NCBI GenBank assembly: GCA_965213765.1
Contig: OZ243926.1
Coordinates: 1,984,001 to 2,048,000, forward strand
DNA length: 64,000 nt
Reading direction: 5' to 3'
Source: JAJDXO01 sp965213765
Lineage (GTDB): Bacteria > Pseudomonadota > Alphaproteobacteria > Rhodospirillales > UBA2165
Made by a program: the position numbers and the translations under genes. Below the pieces are notes generated by a model that ran no database searches, was not told the origin of the DNA, and was given only the letters and a program-made list of their open reading frames with translations. Of this stretch, positions 25,555-32,894 are shown in pieces; position 1 is the stretch's first letter, and every line of letters begins with the position of its first letter.

Positions 25555-26331
25555 ATGGCGCGGCCGGCAGCCAAAAAACGATCCACCGCGAAATCGGCGA
25601 AAAGGCCGGCGGTCAAGAAGCGGCAACGCTCCCTGCCGCTCTACCAGCAGGTCGACAATATCATCCGCCGGCGGCTGATCGATAACGTCTGGAAGCCCGG
25701 CGACGCGCTGCCCAGCGAAATGCAGCTGGCGGCGGAGTTGGACGTCAGTCAGGGGACGGTCCGCAAGGCTCTCAACGACATGGTCGCGGAAAACCTGCTT
25801 TACCGGCGTCAGGGACTTGGAACCTTCGTCTCCGAGCATACTGAGCGCCGGGCGCTGTTTTTCTTTTTCAAGATCCAGGGAAAGGACGGCTCCAGTTCTT
25901 TGCCCGAGAGCGAACTCCTGAATTGCGAGCAGACTGACCCGACCAAGGACGAGGTCGACCGGCTAGAGCTGGAGCCCGGCGCCAAAGTGGTGCGGTTTAC
26001 CCGCGTCCGTTCGTTTCAGAATGTTCCGTGTATCGTTGAGGGAATTGCGCTGCCCCAGGAATTGTTCCCGGATTTTGGCATCGAACTTCAGCCGCCCAAC
26101 AATCTTTTCAGGTTCTATCAATCCATCTACGGGGTCACCGTCGCCAAGGCGCGGGAGCTGATCTCGGCCGTCAGCGCCACCAGGAAAGAGGCCGGGCTTC
26201 TCGGCATCAAGGCGGGCGCGCCGTTGTTGCAGATCGACCGGATGTCGATGACCATTGACGGACGACCGGTGGAATGGCGGGTCAGCCGCTGCAATACATC
26301 AAACCATCACTATGTCTCCGAGCGCGGCTAA
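25555..26331 (+). CDS. GntR-family transcriptional regulator, HutC/UTRA type
   Basis: 258 residues. After an unusual Lys/Arg/Ala-rich tail (residues 1-26), the winged helix-turn-helix starts LPLYQQVDNIIRRRLIDNVWKPGD, with LPSEMQLAAELDVSQGTVRKALNDMVAENLLYRRQGLGTFV, the GntR hallmark. The C-terminal UTRA effector domain includes KVVRFTRVRSFQNVPCIVEG, ending in the DGRPVEWRVSRCNTSNHHY segment. It probably senses an organic or hydroxy acid. It leads an operon with two beta-hydroxyacid dehydrogenases (39-base gap). Being encoded in the middle of the five GTCTTATATAAGAC sites, it is the first candidate for their ligand; no such site lies in its own upstream region. Confidence 0.9.
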   Translation: MARPAAKKRSTAKSAKRPAVKKRQRSLPLYQQVDNIIRRRLIDNVWKPGDALPSEMQLAAELDVSQGTVRKALNDMVAENLLYRRQGLGTFVSEHTERRALFFFFKIQGKDGSSSLPESELLNCEQTDPTKDEVDRLELEPGAKVVRFTRVRSFQNVPCIVEGIALPQELFPDFGIELQPPNNLFRFYQSIYGVTVAKARELISAVSATRKEAGLLGIKAGAPLLQIDRMSMTIDGRPVEWRVSRCNTSNHHYVSERG

Positions 26332-26370
26332 GCGCCCGGCGAATTTCAGTTTCTGTTGGGAGGTTCCGTC

Positions 26371-27258
26371 ATGAGTACGGATGTGGGGTTCGTCGGTCTG
26401 GGCGTATTGGGCTCGGCCATGGTGCCGAACCTTATCGACAGCGGATTTGGCGTCGTCGGATATGATGTCCGGCCGGAGGCGATGTCGGCACTCGCCGAGA
26501 AGGGCATGACGGCGGCGAACTCGGCAGCCGAGGCCGCGTCGCTGACCGGCGACATCGTCACCTGTCTGCCGAGCCTCGAGGCGCTCCACGATGTTGCCGC
26601 CCAACTCGCCAGCCAGGACGGCAGCGGCAAGGTGGTGATCGAAACGAGCACCTTTCCCGTCGCCGAGAAGGAGGCCTTCCGGGACACGGTTGAGGGCGCT
26701 GGCTACACCGCCATGGACTGCCCGGTCAGCGGTAACCGCATGATGGCCGAGCAAAAAAAACTGACCGCCTTCGGCAGCGGCGATGAAGACGCCTACGCGG
26801 AAATCGAGCCGATCCTCCGGGGGTTCGCCAATCGCACGTTCTATGTCGGCCCCTTCGGCAACGGAATGAAGACCAAGCTCTGCGGCAATATTCTGAATCT
26901 CGTCCACAATGCCGCAGCCGCAGAGGTCATGGTGCTGGCGATGAAGTCGGGCCTGGACCCGGAGCTATTTCATAAGGTCATTGGCGGCTCAGGCTCGTCC
27001 TCATCCATGTTCGAGGTCCGCGGCGCCTTGATGGTCGCCAACGACTACGACTACGAGGGCAGCAACTTCTCCATCCCGATGAAGGATCGGGAGTTCATCC
27101 AAGGTCACGCGGCGGCAATGAAGGTGCCGACGCCGATCTATCACGCGGCGCTGCAGACCTATCTGTCCGCGGTAGCGCAAGGGTACGGCGATCAAGATGC
27201 GGCGGCCGTGTGCGCTTCGATGGAACGCGCCGCCAATTGCGTGCGGAAGAAGGACTGA
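26371..27258 (+). CDS. NAD(P)-dependent beta-hydroxyacid dehydrogenase (3-hydroxyisobutyrate dehydrogenase family)
   Basis: 295 residues. The Rossmann start VGFVGLGVLGSAMVPNLIDSGFGVVGYDVRP is clear. The substrate-site segment DCPVSGNRMMAEQKKLTAFGSGDED replaces the usual D.PVSGG..GA..GTL, and the catalytic lysine lies in GMKTKLCGNILNLVHNAAAAE. A GGAGG ribosome site fixes ATG 26371. Members oxidise 3-hydroxyisobutyrate, tartronate semialdehyde or related acids. The stop overlaps the start of the next, paralogous gene by one base (TGATG), so both are probably made together. Confidence 0.88.
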   Translation: MSTDVGFVGLGVLGSAMVPNLIDSGFGVVGYDVRPEAMSALAEKGMTAANSAAEAASLTGDIVTCLPSLEALHDVAAQLASQDGSGKVVIETSTFPVAEKEAFRDTVEGAGYTAMDCPVSGNRMMAEQKKLTAFGSGDEDAYAEIEPILRGFANRTFYVGPFGNGMKTKLCGNILNLVHNAAAAEVMVLAMKSGLDPELFHKVIGGSGSSSSMFEVRGALMVANDYDYEGSNFSIPMKDREFIQGHAAAMKVPTPIYHAALQTYLSAVAQGYGDQDAAAVCASMERAANCVRKKD

Positions 27259-28193
27259 TGGCGGCCAAGAGCAAACAGGGTTTGCCCGCCATCGGAGTCG
27301 TCGGTCTCGGCAATATGGGCGGCGGCATCGCCCGCAACTTCGCCACGGCGGGTTATCCGACCCGCGTTTGGGATCCCGACCCGTCGGCACAGGCAAATTT
27401 CTCCAAACTGAAGAATGCAGCCATTGCCGAACCAAAGGAGATGGCGACCCGGTGCCGGATCATCATCTTCGCCGTGCCGGCGACGCCCGAGATCGAAGAA
27501 CACTGCCTTGGCCGCAACGGAATATTCGCCACGGCCAACAAGGGCCTAGTCATTTATGATTTTACGACATCCGACCCGGTGGAGACCAGGAAGCTCGCGC
27601 AAAAGGCGGCACGCAAGGACATCGCCTATCTGGACGCGGGCATGAGCGGCGGCGCCGGCGGTGCCGACAAGGGAACCCTGACATTGATGATCGGCGGCGA
27701 CAAAAGGGCCTTCGGGCGAACCAAGCGTCATCTCGAGGCGATCGCCGGCAAGCTGTTCCACCTCGGCCCGTCAGGCGCCGGACACACCACCAAGCTCATC
27801 CACAACATGGTCTGCCACGCCGTCTTCCTGGCCACCTGCGAAGGCGGACGAATGGCGGAGAAGGCAGGGATCGAACTCGCCGACCTGATCGACGTCTTCA
27901 ACGCTTCAAACGCCCGTTCCAACGCCAGCCAGGCGCGGTTTCCCAACCACATCCTCAACAAGAAATGGGACGGGCGGTCGCGGGTCTACAATCTCTACAA
28001 GGATACGGGCATAGCCGTTGATCTCGCCAAGGCTCTGGGGGTCGATGCCAGGCTGGGCGCCGATACTCACGCCTTTTTGGCGCAGGCCATGTCCCTCGGC
28101 ATGTCCGAAGAGGATTTCACGCTCATCTACCGGGAGTTCGACAAAATTAAGAAAGCGAAGCCCCGGCGCCGAGCCGCCAAGAAGAGAATGTGA
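27258..28193 (+). CDS. NAD(P)-dependent beta-hydroxyacid dehydrogenase (second tandem copy)
   Basis: 311 residues. The Rossmann start is IGVVGLGNMGGGIARNFATAGYPTRVWDPDP; the substrate motif YLDAGMSGGAGGADKGTLTLMIGGDK is closer to the family consensus than that of its neighbour; the catalytic lysine is in GAGHTTKLIHNMVCHAVF. The basic C-terminus (KKAKPRRRAAKKRM) is unusual. It overlaps the previous gene by one base. The pair could catalyse two steps or form a heteromer; the sequences differ too much for a recent duplication. Confidence 0.88.
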   Translation: MAAKSKQGLPAIGVVGLGNMGGGIARNFATAGYPTRVWDPDPSAQANFSKLKNAAIAEPKEMATRCRIIIFAVPATPEIEEHCLGRNGIFATANKGLVIYDFTTSDPVETRKLAQKAARKDIAYLDAGMSGGAGGADKGTLTLMIGGDKRAFGRTKRHLEAIAGKLFHLGPSGAGHTTKLIHNMVCHAVFLATCEGGRMAEKAGIELADLIDVFNASNARSNASQARFPNHILNKKWDGRSRVYNLYKDTGIAVDLAKALGVDARLGADTHAFLAQAMSLGMSEEDFTLIYREFDKIKKAKPRRRAAKKRM

Positions 28194-28197
28194 GAGC

Positions 28198-29259
28198 CTA
28201 CTCGGCGGCCGCCGGCAAATCGCGGCTGTTGAGGGGCAGATTTATGGGCTCGTTGCGCTCCACCGACATGTCGGCGGCGATATAAACCTCCATCACCGTC
28301 CGTGCCTCCTCCGGCGTCACCATGACGGCCCGGTCACGGGCGACCGCGTCAATGAAGTGAACGGTCTCGGCGACCATCGGTCCGGCGTAGACGTGATCGA
28401 CGAACTCACCCGGCATGGTCGACATGGGAAGCTGGATGCCCTTCTCCACCGTGTTCCACAATACGTCGCGGTGCGTATCGTCGACGGTCAGCATGCCGTC
28501 GGTTCCGATAAACTCGATCCAGGTGCCGGAATAGTTCGGATAGTTTGGCGGCATGGTCCAGCCCGCACCAATATTGATGACCACGCCGTTGTCGAGCGTG
28601 ACGATAATATACTGGGTATCTTCGAGCCCGGATTTTTCCTTCATGATGCCGTAGGCCGACTGGGAATACACCCGGACCGGCTTGGCGCCGCCCATGGCCC
28701 AAAGGGCGAAATCGATGTCGTGGGTCGCCTCCATTGCGGCCGGTGACAGGCTGATTCGGCCGGAGATCTTATTCCCCAGTCCCCGGGTAATATGGCGGCT
28801 AACCAACGCGCTCACCGGTTTGCCGATGGTACCGTCGGCGATGGATTTGGCGACATAGGCGAATTTTGGATTGAAACGCTGGGAGTAGCCGATGGTGAAT
28901 TTGAGGTCCCTTGATTTGGCGAGGTCCACCAGTTCGTCCGCTTCAGCGAGGGTCAACGCAATGGGCTTTTCCAGGAAGACGTGCTTGCCGGCCTCCATGC
29001 TCGCTTTGGCCATCGGGTAGTGGGCGGTCTCAGGGGTGGCCGAGATGATGACAGCCGAAATCTCATCCTTCTTCAGGAGTTCCTCGTAGTCCGCCGTCGC
29101 CGTGACGGCGCCGGTCATGGACTGAACTTCCTTGAGACGCTCCGGGTTGGTCTCCGCAATGTGGAGTTCGCCGACAAGCGGATTATCCGCACAGCTTGCC
29201 GCGCGTATGCCGCCACACCATCCGGTGCCGACAATCGCCACGTTAATCGGTTTGTACAT
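28198..29259 (-). CDS. Gfo/Idh/MocA-family oxidoreductase
   Basis: 353 residues. The Rossmann domain INVAIVGTGWCGGIRAASC, the signature EKPIALTLAEADEL (about residue 97), and the substrate domain YSQRFNPKFAYVAKSI and ATHDIDFALWAMG with the conserved H-D-x-D support the family. The second of two close ATGs (29259) is preferred, as AGGGA lies eight bases ahead of it; 29265 is the alternative. It faces the tandem dehydrogenases tail to tail (4-base gap). The perfect 16-base operator at 29306-29321 lies 47 bases upstream. Confidence 0.88.
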   Translation of the reverse strand: MYKPINVAIVGTGWCGGIRAASCADNPLVGELHIAETNPERLKEVQSMTGAVTATADYEELLKKDEISAVIISATPETAHYPMAKASMEAGKHVFLEKPIALTLAEADELVDLAKSRDLKFTIGYSQRFNPKFAYVAKSIADGTIGKPVSALVSRHITRGLGNKISGRISLSPAAMEATHDIDFALWAMGGAKPVRVYSQSAYGIMKEKSGLEDTQYIIVTLDNGVVINIGAGWTMPPNYPNYSGTWIEFIGTDGMLTVDDTHRDVLWNTVEKGIQLPMSTMPGEFVDHVYAGPMVAETVHFIDAVARDRAVMVTPEEARTVMEVYIAADMSVERNEPINLPLNSRDLPAAAE

Positions 29260-29305
29260 GCCCATAATCCCTGAAACCCCGGCCGAAGCCGGAAATTACC
29301 CTTGA

Positions 29306-29321
29306 AGTCTTATATAAGACT
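29306..29321. promoter_or_regulatory. Operator of the GTCTTATATAAGAC family (site 3)
   Basis: AGTCTTATATAAGACT is a perfect 16-base palindrome upstream of the reverse-strand Gfo/Idh gene. On that strand TTGCTC followed after 17 bases by TATATA (inside the palindrome) forms a promoter, so a bound repressor would cover the -10 box. The next gene upstream ends at 29426 and is closed off by the hairpin at 29381-29409. Confidence 0.7.
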
Positions 29322-29380
29322 GGAATTGGCCGAGAGCAACGCGGCCCTCGCCCCTGTCCGGTCACCGTAGGCAAATATGA

Positions 29381-29409
29381 AAATGGCATCCCCGGTGGGG
29401 ATGCCATTT
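29381..29409 (-). terminator. Intrinsic terminator downstream of the second tctC
   Basis: AAATGGCATCCCC (29381-29393) pairs perfectly over 13 bases with GGGGATGCCATTT (29397-29409) across a three-base loop, 17 bases after the tctC stop. On the reverse strand a T-rich tail (TTTTCATATTT) follows. It separates tctC from the Gfo/Idh gene and its own operator. Confidence 0.8.
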
Positions 29410-29425
29410 CCGGAACCAATCTGGC

Positions 29426-30391
29426 TTAGTTGGAGGCCAAGCCCTTGATCATGTTCTTGTAGGCAACGCTCTGTTTCGGGCGGCGCTTCTCGTAATCTTC
29501 GCCGCTCTCAAAGTTCGCAACCTCGCCGATGGCTTTGACCAGACGCAGGTACGTCTTGTCTTTCTGAATGGCGGCCATGGCATCGCGGAGTTTCTGCAGG
29601 CGATCGGCGGGAATGCCGCGCGGCGCCATCAGAATGCGGTGCATCTGACCGATATCGGCGGTGTAGCCCAGATCCTTAAAGGTCGGCACCCCTTTGAAGT
29701 CGCTCTTCTCCCCGGCGCTGATCAGGACACGAACCTTATCGCCCTGGCCGAGAATGGTCGACTTGAACTGCATGGTGAAGTCAGCTTCGCCGCGCAGGAA
29801 ACCAGCCATGGAGGGTCCGCCACCCTTGTACGGCACCATGACGATCTTGTCGGCGATGCCCGCTTCGGTGAACAGCTGCAGGGCCGGCGCGTGGGTGGCG
29901 CCCCAGTTGCCCGAATGAGCGAACTTGATCGTACCCGGCTTGGCTTTGGCCGCCGCTACGAGATCCTGGAACGACTTGAACGGGCTGTCGGCACCCACGA
30001 TGATCGAGAAGAAACCGGAGTTCAGCTTCGCGACGGTGACAAAATCCTTGTCGGTGTCATAGGGAAGCTTCTTCACATGCTTCTGCAACTGATCGAAGTA
30101 ATTGTGCGAGAACAGGAGGGTATACCCATCCGGCTTTGCCTTGGCGGCGGCGGCCGTACCGGTCTGACCCGATGCGCCCGGCATCAGCTTCACGATCATC
30201 GCATTGCCGAGATATTGCGGAATGACGGAGGTGAACACCCGCGCGTTCCGGTCGTGAGATCCGCCCGCACCAAGGGGCATGATCATGGTAATGGGCTTCT
30301 CGGGAAATTCGGCCCGGACGTCATCGACGCCGAGCAGACCGAATACGAGAAGAGCACCCAGAAGTAGTTTGGATAATTTGGTTATCCGCAT
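29426..30391 (-). CDS. tctC: Tripartite tricarboxylate transporter substrate-binding protein (TctC family), second system
   Basis: 321 residues. The signal peptide MRITKLSKLLLGALLVFGLLGV ends near VRA-EF. The mature start EFPEKPITMIMPLGAGGSHDRNARVF carries the Bug-family first loop, with GAGGSHD in place of the common GGGTD, and GKPxDYTL-like PDGYTLLFSH. It captures a carboxylate for the TctBA pair encoded upstream. Unlike most tct operons, here tctC is last and has its own operator (site 4) and terminator, so it can be expressed separately. Confidence 0.92.
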   Translation of the reverse strand: MRITKLSKLLLGALLVFGLLGVDDVRAEFPEKPITMIMPLGAGGSHDRNARVFTSVIPQYLGNAMIVKLMPGASGQTGTAAAAKAKPDGYTLLFSHNYFDQLQKHVKKLPYDTDKDFVTVAKLNSGFFSIIVGADSPFKSFQDLVAAAKAKPGTIKFAHSGNWGATHAPALQLFTEAGIADKIVMVPYKGGGPSMAGFLRGEADFTMQFKSTILGQGDKVRVLISAGEKSDFKGVPTFKDLGYTADIGQMHRILMAPRGIPADRLQKLRDAMAAIQKDKTYLRLVKAIGEVANFESGEDYEKRRPKQSVAYKNMIKGLASN

Positions 30392-30474
30392 TGTCTTTCC
30401 TCTCTAGTTGGTCGTCTCACTTCAATATTGTTCCCTGTAAAACAGGGATCGGTAAATAAAATTTTGACCCTAAG

Positions 30475-30511
30475 GTCTTATATAAGACTACATCCGGTGG
30501 GATGTGGTCAA
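30475..30511 (-). promoter_or_regulatory. Operator of the GTCTTATATAAGAC family (site 4) with promoter of the second tctC
   Basis: GTCTTATATAAGAC at 30475-30488 is perfect. On the reverse strand TTGACC (30511-30506) lies 17 bases before the operator, so the -10 box must fall within the palindrome. It lies in the 131-base gap between tctA (stop 30523) and tctC (start 30391), showing that tctC has its own regulated promoter. Confidence 0.7.
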
Positions 30512-30522
30512 GTGGCTCACCG

Positions 30523-32055
30523 TCAGTCGCCGCCCCCGGCGACCCCCTGACCGTATTGTCTTCGGAGCCGGTTATTGCGCCGCCACATCAAATATGTCAG
30601 CAACGGCGTCAACGCCAGGATGGCTGCGGTCGCTGGACGCTCCAAAGTAACGAAGGTCAACAGGTCCCCCTGCGCCAAGGTCACGGTCTGACCAAAGGAA
30701 TACTCGAGTGTCGGCCCCAAGATGAAGCCCATGGCCATGGGCGTTACGTCGAAATGCAGTTTTTTGGCCAGGTATCCAAAGACGCCGAAGAAAACCAGGA
30801 CGGCGAGATCGAAGGGCTGTCCCCGGAACACCCACGAGCCGGCAAACGCAAACACAAGTGTCAGCGGCAACAAAAAGGATTTCCTGATCGTCACCACCTT
30901 CGCGAAGAAGGGAATGCACACGTAGCCGATGAACACGAATAGAATGTTTGCGAGAATAATGGAGAGCAGAATGGCAAAAACGAGTGAGCCCTGCTCCTCC
31001 ATGAGTTGAGGGCCGGGCCGCATGCCATGCGCGATGAACGCGCCGACAAGAATGACCGTGAGGTTGTCGCCCGGAATCCCGAGCGTCAGCAAGGGCACAA
31101 GCGTCGGGCCGTTGACCGCATTGTTGGCCGCCTCGGCGGCGGCCACACCTTCAAGCTCGCCCTGGCCGAACTTTTCCGGTTGATCGGAGGCGCTCTTGGC
31201 GGCCGCATAGCCCATGAACGCGGCCACCACCTGACCAACGCCGGGCACCATCCCAATGGTCGTGCCGATCACGGTGGACCGGCCAATCGTACGAAGACAG
31301 CTCTTGAATTCGGCAAAGGTGAGGCGTTCCCCGGAAACCTTCAATCCCTCGGCACTGACGATCTGGGATACTTTTTTCTCGATGCCGGCAAAAATTTCGG
31401 GAAGCGCAAACACGCCGATCAGCATGGGCAGCAGCGGGATACCGGATTCCACCGAGGTTATCCCGAACGAGAACCGCGACAGCGCGCCGATGGGATCCTG
31501 ACCGATCATGGCGAAGAACAAACCAATGGCGAGCATCAGCAGGCCTTTGACAAATACGCCGCTGGACGTAGCCGAAATGACAATCAACGCCAAAAACAGG
31601 ACGGCGGCCAACTCGGGCGGTCCCATAAGAAGCGCGACAGCGGCGATGGGACCGATCAAGGCAATGGTGAAGATGTCACTCGCGGTGTCCCCGATCACCG
31701 ATGAAAACAACGCAGTCTCCAGAGCCTTCCGCCCCTTCCCCTTCCGGGTTAGGGGCGGACCATCGAAGGTCGTCGCAACCGCCGCGCCCGTACCTGGCAT
31801 CGACACCAGGATCGCCGGAATACTGCCTCCGTAAATTCCGCCCTTGTAAACACCGATCAAAAACGGAATCCCCAGCAGGGGGTGAAGAAAGAACGAGATG
31901 GGCAGCAGGATCGCCATCGCCATCAGCGTGGTGAAGCCGGGCAGGGCGCCGACGAACATGCCCAGGAACAAGCCGGCGGCAATCAACAGGAACGTCATCA
32001 ACACCGTTTCCGGGTTGAACAGGATTCCAAAGCCGCCGATGAATGCCTCAAACAT
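30523..32055 (-). CDS. tctA: Tripartite tricarboxylate transporter large permease (TctA family), second system
   Basis: 510 residues, about twelve membrane segments. Signature loops are GALPGFTTLMAMAILLPIS (near residue 36) and TLGIPGDNLTVILVGAF (near 330); MPGTGAAVATTFDGPPLTRKG and IGMVPGVGQVVAAFMGYAAAK are also conserved. The C-terminus is basic and glycine-rich (RRQYGQGVAGGGD). It is encoded 14 bases after tctB. It imports the ligand of the tctC product at 29426. Confidence 0.93.
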   Translation of the reverse strand: MFEAFIGGFGILFNPETVLMTFLLIAAGLFLGMFVGALPGFTTLMAMAILLPISFFLHPLLGIPFLIGVYKGGIYGGSIPAILVSMPGTGAAVATTFDGPPLTRKGKGRKALETALFSSVIGDTASDIFTIALIGPIAAVALLMGPPELAAVLFLALIVISATSSGVFVKGLLMLAIGLFFAMIGQDPIGALSRFSFGITSVESGIPLLPMLIGVFALPEIFAGIEKKVSQIVSAEGLKVSGERLTFAEFKSCLRTIGRSTVIGTTIGMVPGVGQVVAAFMGYAAAKSASDQPEKFGQGELEGVAAAEAANNAVNGPTLVPLLTLGIPGDNLTVILVGAFIAHGMRPGPQLMEEQGSLVFAILLSIILANILFVFIGYVCIPFFAKVVTIRKSFLLPLTLVFAFAGSWVFRGQPFDLAVLVFFGVFGYLAKKLHFDVTPMAMGFILGPTLEYSFGQTVTLAQGDLLTFVTLERPATAAILALTPLLTYLMWRRNNRLRRQYGQGVAGGGD

Positions 32056-32069
32056 GCGTCAGTGCCGCC

Positions 32070-32636
32070 CTAGAATATCGATTTGTTGCTGAGCCACTTC
32101 AACGGCTCATAAATTGCCCAGTTGCTGGGAACGGCCTCGTCGATCGGAAACGGCGGCAATGACGTTACCAGCACCTTCGTAAACAGCACAAACAGCACAA
32201 AGGGCACAATGATGGAGACCAGCGCGCCCGCCCAATAGTTGCGGTTTCCGAAATAGGTCGAGACCACGAAGATCATGATAATGCTGCCCAGCACGAAGCC
32301 GATATTGACCATGAGCCAGACATAGCCGGCCATGCAGGCGGCGGTCACCGCGACATTTGTAATTGCTTCCCGGTCGAGATCACGAAGTTCATTCCGTTGA
32401 TGTAGCGACCGGCTTTTCCAGAAAAACCAAATACCGAGCACAAAGATGCCGACGGCGATGACCTGGGGGAAGAGTTCCGCCGGCAGGGAGACGTCTCCGA
32501 CGACGCGAATGAGCGGCTTGTCAACCTGATCGGGAATGAGGACCCATAGGGCGATGGACAGCGCGATGAATATCAGCGCGGCAACCGAATTATAGTTAAG
32601 GTGCTTCTCGGACGTCTCGACTTCGGTGTCGTCCAA
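32070..32636 (-). CDS. tctB: Tripartite tricarboxylate transporter small membrane subunit (TctB family), second system
   Basis: 188 residues: a short acidic N-terminus, then four membrane segments (VAALIFIALSIALWVLI, LFPQVIAVGIFVLGIWFFW, NVAVTAACMAGYVWLMVNIG with its continuation, and ALVSIIVPFVLFVLFTKVL). The C-terminal tail ends PLKWLSNKSIF. It is the first gene of the reverse tctBA operon, and a promoter plus operator lie 100 to 150 bases upstream. Confidence 0.85.
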   Translation of the reverse strand: MDDTEVETSEKHLNYNSVAALIFIALSIALWVLIPDQVDKPLIRVVGDVSLPAELFPQVIAVGIFVLGIWFFWKSRSLHQRNELRDLDREAITNVAVTAACMAGYVWLMVNIGFVLGSIIMIFVVSTYFGNRNYWAGALVSIIVPFVLFVLFTKVLVTSLPPFPIDEAVPSNWAIYEPLKWLSNKSIF

Positions 32637-32734
32637 CTGAGGCTTCCCTTCTTATCAACTTAGAGCTCGGATCTTCGGTCCGTTTGCTGCCTTGGTACCG
32701 TAAATTCCGCCGGCCCAATAACCACATCTTTTTT

Positions 32735-32784
32735 AGTCTTATATAAGACTGCGGTGGTGTACTTGTCCGTCTTGGTCGAGTCAA
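32735..32784 (-). promoter_or_regulatory. Operator of the GTCTTATATAAGAC family (site 5) with promoter of tctBA
   Basis: AGTCTTATATAAGACT (32735-32750) is a perfect 16-base palindrome. Upstream on the reverse strand TTGACT (32784-32779) and TACACC (32761-32756) are spaced by 17 bases, and the operator begins six bases after the -10 box, over the expected transcription start. This copies the layout before the first tctC (7187-7232), including the shared TTGACTCG. The rest of the gap 32637-32894 shows no gene. Confidence 0.7.
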
Positions 32785-32894
32785 GGGTCCGAACCGGCGG
32801 ACCCGCGCGACAAAAAGTGAACTTAACGAATAATACGAACGCAGTATGATCCTCAACATTCCCGATAGAATTATCTGAACTACGGCATACCATC

